From: Leuctra nigra
Lineage: Eukaryota > Arthropoda > Insecta > Plecoptera > Leuctridae
Assembly (NCBI GenBank): GCA_934045905.1
Contig: OW203768.1
Coordinates: 24,457,060-24,521,059, forward strand
DNA length: 64,000 bases
Reading direction: 5' to 3'
Shown here: piece by piece, positions 34,272-45,440 of the stretch
Numbering within the stretch: position 1 is the stretch's first letter
Layout of the letters: each line of letters starts with the position of its first letter
Position numbers and translations under genes: made by a program
Notes under the pieces: model-generated
The model's database searches: none
The model's input: the letters and a program-made list of their open reading frames with translations, nothing else
What the model was told of the DNA's origin: nothing

Positions 34272-34734
34272 TAGTGATGCCATCGGGTAGTAATTTTTGT
34301 ACCCGGGTACCCGCCAGCAGTACCCGGGCGGGTACCCGCCATCTTTAAAAAAAAAAATTTTTTTTTTTTTTTTTTTTTTTTTTGATTTTAAGATGATGGA
34401 AGAATAAACAGTATACCTTTTGAGTTTTTAGGTATTGTTGCGCAATGGAAATAGCACAATTGAAAATAGGACTGCAACAAATAGTGCTGCACTGTCTGAG
34501 TGAGGACCAGAGTGGTGTTGGAGGGGTAAATTAGCGTGATGATTCCCGTTGGAGAGAGGAATGGCTTGATTGTATACTCCCCTGCTCAATTGGCGCAAAA
34601 AAACAAAATTTAATCAAAAAAAAATAAAAAAATTTTTTGTTTTACTTTTTTACTACTCGCGGGTTGTGAGTGTAACCCGGGTCTCCCATTACCCGGTTCT
34701 GACCCGGGTATCCGGGTACCCGATGGCATCACTA
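34272..34734. mobile_element. hAT-type MITE, TSD CAAATATG
   Basis: 463 bp between 8-bp duplications CAAATATG (34264-34271 and 34735-34742). Ends TAGTGATGCCATCGGGTA and TACCCGATGGCATCACTA are perfect inverted repeats. Internal GGGTACCCG strings relate it to the element at 43360-44014. Confidence 0.88.
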
Positions 34735-34742
34735 CAAATATG

Positions 34743-36348
34743 TAAATTTTACAGTTTTCTTTAGCAAATCAATTTAGAATATTTGGTTTTCTGTATCAAA
34801 TAACTTTATGACACCTCAACTGGCATTTTACAACCATATACCTGAGCGTAACCATAACTATCCCTACTGGCACAAACCTACACCATAACTTGTTTTAAGA
34901 TTTCTTATTGTTTTAAAACCTGTTTTTAAATCAATTTGGTTTGAATGATCATTTTGGCTTTAAGGGCCTTCCTAACACCCCCCTCCCCCACCCCCCTCCT
35001 ATTGTCCCTCAAAACAAGCAAATTAAACTAAAATGAAATTATGGAAAAAGTTTTGTTTGCGGATTTAGCCACGCGAGCGACAGGGCCGGCCCGTGCCTCT
35101 TTGACGCCTCGGGCATAGAAAACTTTGCCCCCCCCCCCCCCCCATTATGGGGTACTTTATTGACCCCCACACAGGCGCAAAGGAACGACATTTACGACGG
35201 GGCCAGTTTTAGCCCCGCAGGGCGTTTTTTAGAATGTAAACAATTTGCTTAAATTTTAAACATGATCATGTTTAAAATTTAAAAAAATAAAATGCTTCAA
35301 AAATATTTGAAGCAAATAAAATTTAAGCAAAATCAATTTAAACATGATTCTGGGGCTCTAAAATGCACATACTGATCCAACCCTCCCCCCCCCCCCCCCC
35401 CATTGTTGCCCTGCAGGGCGTTTCTTTAGAATTTAAACAATTTACCTACAAGTGATTCTGGGACGCTCAACTTAATTTTGTATGGTGAATACAGAGACTG
35501 CTCGAGTGGGGGGGATCCGAATGATTCTCCCCAATCCCCATTTCATCCGCGCCTCACTACAGTTATGTGGGTCCGGGGCGCATAACCCCAGAAAAAAATG
35601 GTTTTCTGGAATAAAACTGTGGGCCAATTCTTGAGATTCACGTTTTGAAACCGTGTCACGGTTTCATTGTTTAAAACGTAAAAAAGTTGCGACTAACCGA
35701 TAGTTGTCAACTGTTTCCAGTTTTATAACATGTAGTAAACGTAAAACGGTTTCAAAACGTAAATCTCAAGAAGTGGCCCCCTGATAGAATTTTAGGCATT
35801 TTGGAGAGTATTTTAGGCCCCTCTGGGTTACATCTTTTCAGTATTATTTTGGGTGTTTGCGTGTAAATAAAACATTTTTGATACTTTCCCCTAAGTCTTA
35901 AATTATGGCAAGAAATACACAAAAAATCTAAAAATTATGTCATAGTTTGATAATGTGGCACCCCCTACATCTTGGTGCCCGGGTCGCCCTATACCCACGG
36001 CCCTGCTGGGTGATGACTATTACATACTTATTAATTCCAGACATATATTGTAGCATCAAATTATTGTTGGTTTCATGGGCTTTTCATATAATTTACATTG
36101 TTTTTATGCGTTTTTACATGCAATTTTATTTTTACAACTTAATGATGGGAAAAGAGGTAAGGAAGAATAATAGGATTGTAGGTACTTGTGCTATAGCAAA
36201 GTATCATCGCCATTTTATTTCACTCATTAGTACATAAGTTGCCAAGATTAAACACCGGCCTCCATAAGACAATCATTGTTGTAACTCAAACGTGTTTCCA
36301 AATAAAATGTTTGATAAAATAATTCGAAATTGAACATTTACTGTTTAA
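34743..36348. other. Poly-C-rich intergenic stretch, no gene recognised
   Basis: Contains C-tracts at 35130-35143 and 35385-35401, CCCTGCAGGGCG repeats (35410) and CAGGGCCGG at 35081. Probably several degenerate DNA transposons; no matching ends could be confirmed. Confidence 0.4.
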
Positions 36349-38397
36349 AGGCTTATTCCACCAGTAATAGACCAATTTTAAGAAAAATGGTTGCGGCACT
36401 ATTTAATACGATTTTCTAACTTTGCTCACAGAAACATATATACTTATGAATGTAAAAACGATTTTTTGCATATTTTTTACTTTTGTCGCTTAGAAGATAC
36501 GGGCCTTAGAGGTTTGGAGAACAAGCAAAATAAGGGTATACGGCAAGTCTTACATTTGTACCAAAAACAAAGATAATTGTGTTCCACCAGCGTTGTTAGA
36601 TTCAGAAAATGTTAATCTTTCAATAAAAAAATTCAACATTAGATTTGGGAAACTCTAACTGTGCAAATTTGGGGTGCACATTTTCGGCGGGAAATCGTGT
36701 TTTTTTGAATTTTTGAGCCAATGTTATTCGTTCAATGTTAGTTATTTCAAAACAATTATTTTTGTGTATGAACTACATACCAAGTGGTATAATAATTAGC
36801 TGATAAACATTTAAAATTATTCCATTAACCTAGCTAAAAAAATATCCAAATATTTGGGAATTTAATTTTTTCCCATTTTCAAGGTCATCGTACGGAAAAG
36901 GGGGACCTCGTATAATCTGGTGGAACATACACTAAGATTGGCGAATATAAGGTTGATAATTACTGAAAGTTTTGTTTTGTATATTGACTTGGTATAGAAG
37001 TTACGATACTGTCCTTAGGGTCAAAATTGAAAATAAATTAATTTTTGACATTTTCGAGGTCATAGTACGGAAAGGGGGACCACATATATTCTGGAAAGAG
37101 ATGCGCTTACATTCACGTATATAAGGTTAGTAATTACCGAAAGTTTTGTTTTGTATATTAGTTTGTTATAGAAGTTACAGTAACGTTGATGAGGTACTGC
37201 ATATGGAAAATAAGTTAATTTTTGGCATTTTGTAGGTCATAGTACGGAAAAGGGGGACCTCATTAATTCTGTAAAAAATTACGATTGAATTGGTGATGTT
37301 AATGTTCTTAATTTCTCAATGTTTGGTTTTGTATATCATGTTAACTTAAAACTGACAATAGATTCTAAATTATCATATTTATTTATCTTCGGGTTGTACT
37401 ACACCTAGGTCTAATATTTTAAATTATCTAAAGCGATGAAATCTTGATCGTTGATATTTATATAGTAAAAATTAAAATAATAATCATGCGTATATCATAA
37501 ATGTGCATCATTAATTTTTTTTTTATAAAATCTGAATCAGAAGTAAATTTGAGCCGTGAATACCTCGTCAATGATACCTAACTTCTATACCAAACTAATA
37601 TACAAAACAAAACTTTCGGTAATTACTAACCTTATATACGTGAATGTAAGCGCATCTCTTTCCAGAATATATGTGGTCCCCCTTTTCCGTACTATGACCT
37701 CAAAAATGTCAAAAATTAATTTATTTTCAATTTTGACCCCAAGGACAGTATCGTAACTTCTATACCAAGCCAATATACAAAACAAAACTTTCAGTAATTA
37801 TCAACCTTATATTCGCCAATCTTAGTGTATGTTTCACCAGATTATACGAGGTCCCCCTTTTCCGTACGATGACCTTAAAAATAGGAAAAAATTGAATTCC
37901 CAAATATTTGGATATTTTTTTAGCTAGGTTAATGGAATAATTTTAAATGTTTATCAGCTAATTATTATACCACTTGGTATGTAGTCCATACACAAAAATA
38001 TTTGTTTTGAAATAACTAACATTGAACGAAAAACATTGGCTCAAAAATTCAAAAAAACACGATTTCCCGCCGAAAATATGCACCCCAAATTTGCACAGTA
38101 AGAGTTTTCCAAATCAAATGTTGAATTTTTTTATTGAAAGATGAACATTTTCTGAATCTAACAACGCTAATTGAACACAATTATCTTTGTTTTTGGTACA
38201 AATGTAAGACTTGCCGTATACCCTTATTTTGCTTGTTCTCCAAACCTCTAAGGCCCGTATCTTCTAAACGACAAAAGTAAAAAATATGCAAAAAATCGTT
38301 TTTACATTCATAAGTATATATGTTTCTGTGAGCAAAGTTAGAAAATTGTATTAAATAGTGCCGCAACGACCACTGGTCTAATTCCGGTGGAACGACC
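36349..38397. mobile_element. 2-kb palindromic element with ~845-bp inverted arms
   Basis: 36349-37197 and 37556-38397 are inverted copies (for example GTGCCGCAAC at the outer edge and TTAGTAATTACCGAAAGTTT at the inner edge), separated by ~360 bp. Each arm contains tandem ~165-bp units marked by GGTCATNGTACGGAAAAGGG. Foldback-type element; frames encoding YTYECKNDFLHIFYFCRLED on either strand are mirror copies, not genes. Confidence 0.75.
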
Positions 38398-38400
38398 CTA

Positions 38401-38578
38401 AAGCCCCATTTACACGGTGCAATTTCTAGTACAACTTCTGCGTCACATTTCTTGAAGGAAATTAGAACATGTTTCAAGTTCGGTGACAAAAGTTGCTTCA
38501 TGTAAATGCAAAATTGTGTGAAAAATGGGAATGTGACACAGAAGTTGTTCAAGAAATTGTACCGTTTATATTGGGCTT
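38401..38578. mobile_element. ~180-bp MITE, same family as 19254-19447
   Basis: AAGCCCCATTTACACGGTGC on the left, inverted at the right (ACCGTTTATATTGGGCTT). Internal GAAATTAGAACATGTT is shared with the other copy. Abuts the palindrome at 38397. Confidence 0.7.
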
Positions 38579-39180
38579 ATCCTTAATTTTACTGATGTAA
38601 TAGCTGTCGAACACAACATGTATCCTACACTTCTATATCAGAATTATAAATGCTTAACCAGTAAGTTATAAGAGTTTCTGCACCGTCAAATTTTTCCCAC
38701 ATAAGAAGTCTTTACCATAAAATTTTTTGTAATCGGAAACCTGTGGACATTTGTAGGTCTTTTCCCCCAACCACACCTAATTGTATAAATTGAATACATA
38801 AAACAGTCACATTCGCACGGGAATTCACAATTGTTCGAACACAAATCAATTCTCCCGACTATTAATATAACCGAGATCAATTCAATATGGAGGCGGTGGT
38901 TTTACAGTCAGCAACTCAAAACATAATACAGTTAATAAATAGTCAATATTCTATCAGCAATATTTGCACAAAGAACAACGTAAAGCAAAGTCGCACAAAA
39001 GTCACCATTCAGAAATGTTAAATAACTTGATATAAAGTCATAATATAAATACAAAGCTATAATTATAATGTAATCCAATGAATTATATTGTGATGTATTG
39101 CATATTGGACAGTAAATGTTCACCGGTTGTCCACAAAGGTGACTTCATTTCAACTTCCAAACGGTTGTCTACTAGTAGTG

Positions 39181-39193
39181 TTTATTATTTATT
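39181..39193 (-). terminator. Candidate polyadenylation signals of Psa
   Basis: Two overlapping AATAAA hexamers on the - strand (39188-39193 and 39181-39186), ~355 bp past the stop codon of the read-through form and ~115 bp past the alternative last exon. Confidence 0.45.
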
Positions 39194-39546
39194 CATTGTC
39201 TACATTTCTTCTTATACAGATGTCTTAACGTAAGATTTTAACTCAGCAAACTGCTTGAAAGTGTCGAGTATATTTATATAAGCTCTGGTAACTGTATTCT
39301 CTTCACACCTGAAACAAAGAAAATCAACATTCGTCAAATTGAGGCAGGAAACTTTCCAAAACTTTTACCGTGGAGCAAAAAGTTTGAGTATTGTTTAATG
39401 ATTATTTCCCGACACAAGTTTGCCATGCAAGAATGACCGTGTATGGGACACTTAAAAGTGCTGGTAGTGTCAGAAAAACCATTCCATTGGCTAGTTCTCA
39501 TAAATTGCATAAATTACATTCAAATTTATACATTTCACAAAAGTTT

Positions 39547-39801
39547 TCATCGAACATTCAATGTTATGTGTACTTGGTCGATGTGACTTGCCTGTCTGTC
39601 TGCTAGGAAGGTTTTGACTGCGCTATAATCGCGCGCCAGCCACGCCGCGTTGAGTCTGATTGTCTCGAGACTCTGTTGAACCGTGCGCTCCGTGCCCGGC
39701 GAGGGATGAGTCGAGAAGAACGCTTCGATCTCCAGGGCTTTCTCCTCGCTGGCAAAGTTCTCCGTCGTGTATTTCACAAGCCGAGACAACAAGAAGCCGC
39801 C
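39547..39801 (-). CDS. Psa: Psa exon 13 (C-terminus)
   Basis: Acceptor GATGCAG, phase 0. It encodes GGFLLSRLVKYTTENFASEE through LNAAWLARDYSAV...LADRQ, conserved helical repeats of the C-terminal domain. Reading on gives ASHIDQVHITLNVR and a stop at 39547. Alternatively CAG|GCAAGT at 39591 is a strong GC donor that could splice to 39308 (acceptor TTTGTTTCAG), giving a stop one codon later. Human ends QRKASPPTV, so RQAS in read-through is suggestive but not decisive. Confidence 0.85.
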   Translation of the reverse strand, partial: GGFLLSRLVKYTTENFASEEKALEIEAFFSTHPSPGTERTVQQSLETIRLNAAWLARDYSAVKTFLADRQASHIDQVHITLNVR

Positions 39802-39960
39802 CTGCATCAAACACATCATCAGTTGGAGATTATCAGTTTCATTTAATTTTTATTTAAATCGACAATAGACAAAGAATCCACCACCAGTGGGATTTTTAAA
39901 ACATATAAACTCTATTTTTACTATGACTAAAGAAGTAACTAAAGTAAAAACCGGTCCAAG

Positions 39961-40275
39961 TTAAGACGGCTGGGTAGTGAGTTAGACCTTGAAGAGTTTT
40001 TTAATCGATTTTTATCAATATCTTTTTCCAGTGTAATTGTTAACAAAATAGGGCTATGGACGTGAATTCAGAACAGTTCAATGAAAATAATTTCATAGCT
40101 TGGAATAAGTTATTAGTTTTATTTTGTCCAGCAGGCGTTTAGAACCCGAAAATTACTACATATTCCATACATACTCCATAGCCCTATTTTGTTAACAATT
40201 ACACTGGAAAAAGATATTGATAAAAATCGATTCAAAAACTCTTCAAGGTCAAACTCACTACCCAGCGGTCTTAAA
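39961..40275. mobile_element. ~315-bp palindromic MITE in Psa intron 12
   Basis: Arms 39961-40060 and 40173-40275 are inverted copies (TGGGTAGTGAG/CTCACTACCCA outer; TAACAAAATAGGGCTATGGA inner). Confidence 0.65.
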
Positions 40276-40299
40276 ACTGAAATTTTAAACAAATAATTT

Positions 40300-40620
40300 T
40301 GTCTCCCTTTTACTAGCAATAGAAGAAGAGTGGAAAGGACGCGGGAGAAGTGGATAGAGTTGGCAGGAGAGGATGTACAAGAGAAACTGGAGAAGTGGGA
40401 AGACGAGGAGGAAGAAAGGTTGTGGGAAGACAGGGAGCAGTGGAAGAAGATGGGGAGAAGAAAGAAGAAGAGGAAGAGCCAAGCTTGGCCAGCTAGCTCA
40501 GGAGTCCGAGGCATTAGCAAATGGTGGCCCTCGCCACCACCCCCCCCCCCCCCCCCCCCAGACCCAATTCTTGGAACCGGGAGAAAGATTATTATTATTA
40601 TTTTTCGATGTCTTTGCCCT
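40300..40620. repeat. Purine-rich tract followed by poly-C
   Basis: GAAGAAGAGTGGAA-type purine run (40320-40490) giving an artificial Glu/Lys/Arg-rich frame, then C17 at 40542-40558 and ATT repeats. Possibly the end of a retrotransposon; not counted as a gene. Confidence 0.45.
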
Positions 40621-40793
40621 GCATGACATTATTATTATTGCATCTCAATTAAGATAAATCCAACAGTGCAATGCAATCACTCAGTTCTGTACACTCTATC
40701 ACAATTCTAAGGTGAACTCCAAAGTTAGCCAATGCTATGTCAGATTCACAATTTGAATGGTTCAAAACTTATAGGCAATGCTGTTTATGATCA

Positions 40794-41419
40794 CTAGCAA
40801 AACGCTCAGTTGATGAGCGAGCTCCGGTATGTTCAAATCCTCGAACCGGAATTCCGTACCAAATGCACAGAAAACTTAATAGGTAGGTACATCCATATTG
40901 AATTGAAATATGATCCACTCAATCAACATAAAAGTAAAGTAGGTATCTGCTTAGCTTTTCATTGAAACGTGAAAATAGCATCCAAACAATTGTACATAAA
41001 GCAAACAGATTCAGTTGCAGTGGAAAAACATTCATTTCGATAGTACATCATTTTTGACAGCTAATAAAAATGTCAATAAGTGCATACATACTGATTTGAC
41101 TGAACATTTGTAAAATAAGAGACAATGTTGGTCTTTTTTATGAACATGCAAAATATGAGTTAGATCAGATTTTTCGAAAACCATTTAAATTTTTCAACCT
41201 ATCGGGAGATATTTAGTTGATCAATGAAGTTGATATAAAAAAAATTAGAGTCTGCAAACAGAAAAGGTGGTCTTTACGTGTGTGCTAAATTTCAGATTGA
41301 TCCGTGAAACAGTGTGACCTGTGTATCGATTAGTAGCAGAAAAACATAAAAAAAGAAGAAAAAAAAACAGAGGTAAACTTGCCAAAAGAGCCAAAAGGAG
41401 TCGCTCTTCTCTCACTCAA
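40794..41419 (-). mobile_element. Helitron-like element in Psa intron 12
   Basis: + strand: A|CTAGCAAAACGCTCAG...CTCACTCAA|T, 626 bp, same short subfamily as 11855-12468 and reverse oriented. The AACGCGTT loop of the 3' hairpin is deleted (CTCAGTTGATGAG). Confidence 0.72.
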
Positions 41420-41486
41420 TTATCCCCAACGTTTACTTGGAAATGAAGTGAAATGCAGTGCAGTGAAAGTGTGCGAATGAACTCAC

Positions 41487-41609
41487 GTCGTATCGCTCCA
41501 TCAGCTGCTTCCAGTTGTCCTTGAAGAAGTCCCAGGCCAGTTGTCTGCCCTTGCTGTTCATGGCGACCGAGATGACCACGAACACTGAGTCCTGCGATCG
41601 CACCTCGTC
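41487..41609 (-). CDS. Psa: Psa exon 12
   Basis: 123 nt, phase 0-0, acceptor TTGCCCCAG, donor TACGAC|GTGAGT. Encodes DEVRSQDSVFVVISVAMNSK and GRQLAWDFFKDNWKQLMERYD, aligning with the EVRPQDTVSVIGGVA...AAWKFIKDNWEEL part of the human enzyme. Confidence 0.93.
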
Positions 41610-41832
41610 CTGGGGCAAGAAAACATAATCAGTCTTGTCTGTCATCTACACAAGGACATTTGCGGTGATTTAGATTTAGATGTCTCCCGCATTGAGCGTT
41701 CCTTTTGCGCCACCCGGTATTACAAAATAATGTAGACTGTTGTGCAATTCATAAAATAGGTTATGTTTGCCATCTTCCAAAGAGAATGAACAGAAAGACA
41801 TGACACGTACTTTAGTCAATGAGAGTACTCAC

Positions 41833-41940
41833 CGAGATTGCGAACTGAAGCACTTGTTTCAGCAAAGCCTCGTCTCTGATCGCTCCTAGAGCCCGGGAAA
41901 TGCGATCTTTCTCTTCGTGTAAGTCGGCCTCGCGATATAA
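41833..41940 (-). CDS. Psa: Psa exon 11
   Basis: 108 nt, phase 0-0, acceptor CTGTTTCAG, donor ATCTCG|GTGAGT. Encodes LYREADLHEEKDRISRALGA and IRDEALLKQVLQFAIS (human counterpart QADMQEEKNRIERVLGA). Confidence 0.93.
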
Positions 41941-42178
41941 CTGAAACAGAAGGACAAAACCTCTTATTAGACATTTCAGTCGCATCATTTTCCGGGCAAT
42001 TCCGGAATTGCGGATATTTTCTAGGTCTGTCGAAATCATAATGAAAAACAATCGAATATCAATTGATTTTGTCATAAAAAATCCTTTCATCGTTTTCTCA
42101 TCAGTTTTCATAAAATTTAAAAAAAAATGTTTTCCTGAAAGTTGCCGCCGCAATCTGTCCCTGTATGTTCTCTTGTAC

Positions 42179-42378
42179 CTTGAGCATTGTGTTGAAAGAG
42201 TCCGCGTCTCCGCTGCTAAGAGCGGCCTTGTAGACCGCACTGCGCAAGTCCGCTGACACGGCCGCTGTTCCGCTGACATGATCGGCGAAGCGGCGCTTTG
42301 CTTCCTGCAGCGTAGCGGTGTGGTCACAAGACACCAGGCGGCCAATCACAAGTGAGCGCAGAAGCACATCCAAGTGGC
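42179..42378 (-). CDS. Psa: Psa exon 10
   Basis: 200 nt, phase 1-0, acceptor TATGTTCAG, donor CTCAAG|GTACAA. Encodes HLDVLLRSLVIGRLVSCDHT through DADSFNTMLK; contains the EAKRRFADHVSG helix conserved in PSA proteins. Confidence 0.93.
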
Positions 42379-43061
42379 CTGAACATAACATTGTCTTAAA
42401 TGTAAAAATAAAAATAAAAAATAATTTATGGATATGTACCTAAATAGACATTACAAATTTTCCATGAGTTTGGGCACAAATATTGTATTTCTTTTTATAA
42501 TTCATTTCTTCATAGGTAAATAATTGTTTAGTGTTTAGTTTAGTGTATGTAAATATTGCTATAGTCTGTACCCCCCTAACGTGGCAGTAGAATGAGATTG
42601 TTTTACTTGGATAACATTTTAAGTATATTTCCAATATTGCAATTGTATAAATTCGTTGTTTGACTTGGATAAGAAGGACAGTTTTAAGTGCTATAGGAGT
42701 TACTTGACATCTGGGAATAGTCAAAATAATTATTTTGCTGATAGATTCCTTTGCCACGTTAGGATGGGACAGACAATACTTAGTTCTAAAATTAGTTTGC
42801 CACAAAACCTCCAAATCAAGATATTTAAGTCGTTAGATGAAACGACTTAGTGGGGATTAGTGGGGGTTAGTGGGGATTGATCGAACAATAATGATGGAAA
42901 CTATTGCTAAGTCAGTAAGGAATGAAGTGTCGGGAAATATTCAATCAAAAACATAGAAATATCATACATTTCGGATAATTATGGTCTACCGTTGAAGTTT
43001 TGGAAATGTTTGAAACTTAGATTTTTGAAAGTGTTGCTATTTGAAAGTGTTGTTGACTCAC

Positions 43062-43281
43062 TCTCCGTCTGCGTTGGTTCCCAGCCGAGCCTGGCGTGCA
43101 CGTCGGCCATTAGCGCCCGGACGTAGGCTCGGAACTCGTGTTCGAGCTCCGTGTGGCTCAGCAGCACGGACAGCTTGCCCAGGCAGTTGTTGATGCTCGA
43201 CCAGACTGTGTAGTTATCCTCGGCGGTGAACGCTTGCATCAGCTTCAACACCTCCACCGTAGGACTCTGCCCAGCTTGCAC
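43062..43281 (-). CDS. Psa: Psa exon 9
   Basis: 220 nt, phase 0-1, acceptor TATTGGCAG, donor GGAGA|GTGAGT. Encodes VQAGQSPTVEVLKLMQAFTA, DNYTVWSSINNCLGKLSVLL and GWEPTQTE, matching human EVLKVMEAF..NYTVWSDLS. Confidence 0.94.
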
Positions 43282-43359
43282 CTGCCAATACACATCACAA
43301 GCGTTAAGGCAATTCAAACAGAACATGGAATTGTTTTATTTTTTTAATTACCTACCTAG

Positions 43360-44014
43360 TAGGGATGTCGGCGGGTACCCGGGTACCCGGGCGGTTCCGG
43401 GTAATCAATTACTCGGGTAATAAATAATAATCACGGGTACTAAAAAAAAAAAAATAATAATTTTTTTTTTTTTTTTAGAGTGTACCTAGCTGAAATACAT
43501 TTGTTTACGCACAGTTATCAGCTGCGTCTCAAGGGGAAGCTCAACGACCTTGCTTGCTCTGGGGGATGAGAGAGGAATGGGGAAGGAGGGGTGAAATCAT
43601 GTGTTGGGAGTAGGAAGCATGGGAAAAATGCGTCTGTATTTTTTTTTTCAATCACACTGTACCACAGTGAAAAAGTTGAGTCCTAGGTAGAAAGGTGCAC
43701 AAATTCGTGTTTTCTTATGATTGAAGTTGTTAGTTATCAAAGAATGTTATTATGTCCTGTCCTGTTTTCTCAAATTCTTTTCAAGGACAAGCACACAGAT
43801 GGCTCTGAGAGAGGGTAATTTTCTCCTCTCACGCAGCTAAGTGCCACGTGTTTATTTACCTAAACCCCTACCCCCTTACCTAGCCGCCAACCCTCCACAA
43901 AAAAAATTTTTTTTTTTTTTTTTTTTTTTTAGGGGGGGTTTAGTTACCCGATTCCGACCCGAGTATTTATGACGGGTACCCGATTCCTGATTTTTGGACC
44001 CGCCGACATCCCTA
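43360..44014. mobile_element. hAT-type MITE, TSD CTACCTAG
   Basis: 655 bp between perfect 8-bp duplications CTACCTAG (43352-43359 and 44015-44022). Ends TAGGGATGTCGGCGGGT / ACCCGCCGACATCCCTA. GGGTACCCGGG repeats sit inside both ends. Relative of the 34272 element. In Psa intron 8. Confidence 0.9.
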
Positions 44015-44135
44015 CTACCTAGGTAGGTAATTTCCAAGATTACTTTATAACATGTGAGTTAGCTCTTCTTTCAATATTAATTGATATGATATATTAACAA
44101 CTTAGGAACACTGTATCCATTCATTATTAGTACTA

Positions 44136-44634
44136 CAGTAAACCCTCGTTAATTCGAATTCAAAGGGACCCAAAAAATCCCAGTTCGAATTAAAAAAGTT
44201 CGAAATATATAATTAATGCAAAAAAAAATTGTGTGCATTTTCATGAAGTTTGAATATTCCCGCCTGTGGAATATTCCCGCCATTGCAAAAAAGTGGGGTT
44301 GGCAAACCTGTAACAGCAGTTTGGCCAACCTCGCAAGCCAGATTATCTCATTTTGCCGCCATTGAAGGTTGTGTTTTGTTTTGAGTGTTGTTTTTCGTAG
44401 TTTGTTCGCGATTATTTTATCAATCCTTCTGCAAAGTTCGAATTAAAACAACTGTATGCAAGGAATAACATGGGCTGGGACCAAAATTCAGTTCGAATTT
44501 CGAATTAACCTAAAATTCGATTTATAAAAATGATTTAACATGTAAAAACCTATCCTGTCCACTGGGACCATGCACCTAGTTCGAATTTACCCTAAATTCG
44601 AATTATTGAAGTTCGTAATAACGAGGGTTTACTG
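44136..44634. mobile_element. pogo/Tigger-like MITE, TA target
   Basis: 499 bp, ends CAGTAAACCCTCGTTAATTC / GAGGGTTTACTG flanked by TA. CAGTNAAACCTCGTTA-type ends are typical of pogo-like elements. The GTTCGAATT word recurs through both halves. Non-coding. Confidence 0.82.
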
Positions 44635-44754
44635 TAGTAAGGTCTGAACAGATCTACCTAATTTCCAGTGGCTGCTAGTCAGCTGAATAAAACAATAATA
44701 TTACATAGGAATTAGTCACTAGGTAATTAAAGTTACAGATACCTATATATTTTT

Positions 44755-44915
44755 ACTGATTCAGTAATAATTTTGTCGAATGTCTTCATGCAATAAGGAA
44801 AAGCTTGAACGATGTCATTTGGCAGGTTGTTCCATTGACAAATTGCCTAGCCGAGGAAAAAATAACGTCCAGTTGTTGTCTTGAATCTTTTCTTGACAAG
44901 TTGAAAAAAAAGTAA
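44755..44915 (-). pseudogene. Non-LTR retrotransposon reverse-transcriptase tail fragment
   Basis: The - strand encodes RYFFLG-stop-AICQWNNLPNDIVQAFPYCMKTFDK, resembling the C-terminal WNNLP..VV.A.....FK..LD segment of CR1/L2-like ORF2. Interrupted by a stop. Confidence 0.55.
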
Positions 44916-45061
44916 TTTTCCCAGTAAATTAGATTTAAACATTTTCTGCCAATTAAATCCTAATCTTATGACGTATCTTACTTATAGTTACGCAGTTCTG
45001 TCTGTGTGTCAGGAACGCCTGCGCGCGCATCCTCTCAATTTCGCGCGCACACTCTCTATGT

Positions 45062-45440
45062 TGTATTTAAAATTAAAATGGTCGACGTTACATTGCCCAA
45101 ATCATGTCCAAAATACATCTTCTGCTCTTTGTGCATAAATAAATAACTGAAACTTACCTAAATGGCAATCCTTATCCCTTTGTGTTTATAAGAAATGTAT
45201 TTTAACACAGAATAACTGTCCAAATCTTTACATTATATTGAAAACGGCACTATTTTGTATTTAAAATGGTGGCCTTTCATTGCCAATCGTGTCTAAAAAT
45301 ACGTCTTTTGCCTTCGCAAAGTAAAGAAATAACCATAACTTACCTAAAACGTAATCCTAATCCCTTTGAGTGTGTAAAAAATCTACTATAACACATAATA
45401 ACCGTTCAAAAGAGACATTACATAGAAAACTTCTTTACTC
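45062..45440. repeat. Two diverged ~186-bp tandem units
   Basis: TTACCTAAATGGCAATCCTTATCCCTTTG at ~45155 and TTACCTAAAACGTAATCCTA at ~45341 mark equivalent positions; the AAAATGGT and CATGTCC/CGTGTC landmarks also repeat. Satellite-like or transposon-derived. Confidence 0.5.

Noticed and set aside
35081..36005. hAT element from CAGGGCCGG to CGGCCCTG
   Set aside because: Flanking 8-mers do not match and the inverted ends agree for only about 8 bp.
38181..38552. 123-codon - strand frame, mirrored at 36391-36576
   Set aside because: The two are arms of one palindrome; no family resemblance.
40330..40626. Glu/Lys/Arg-rich 98-codon frame
   Set aside because: Follows from a purine-rich simple tract and ends in poly-C; no splice or homology support.
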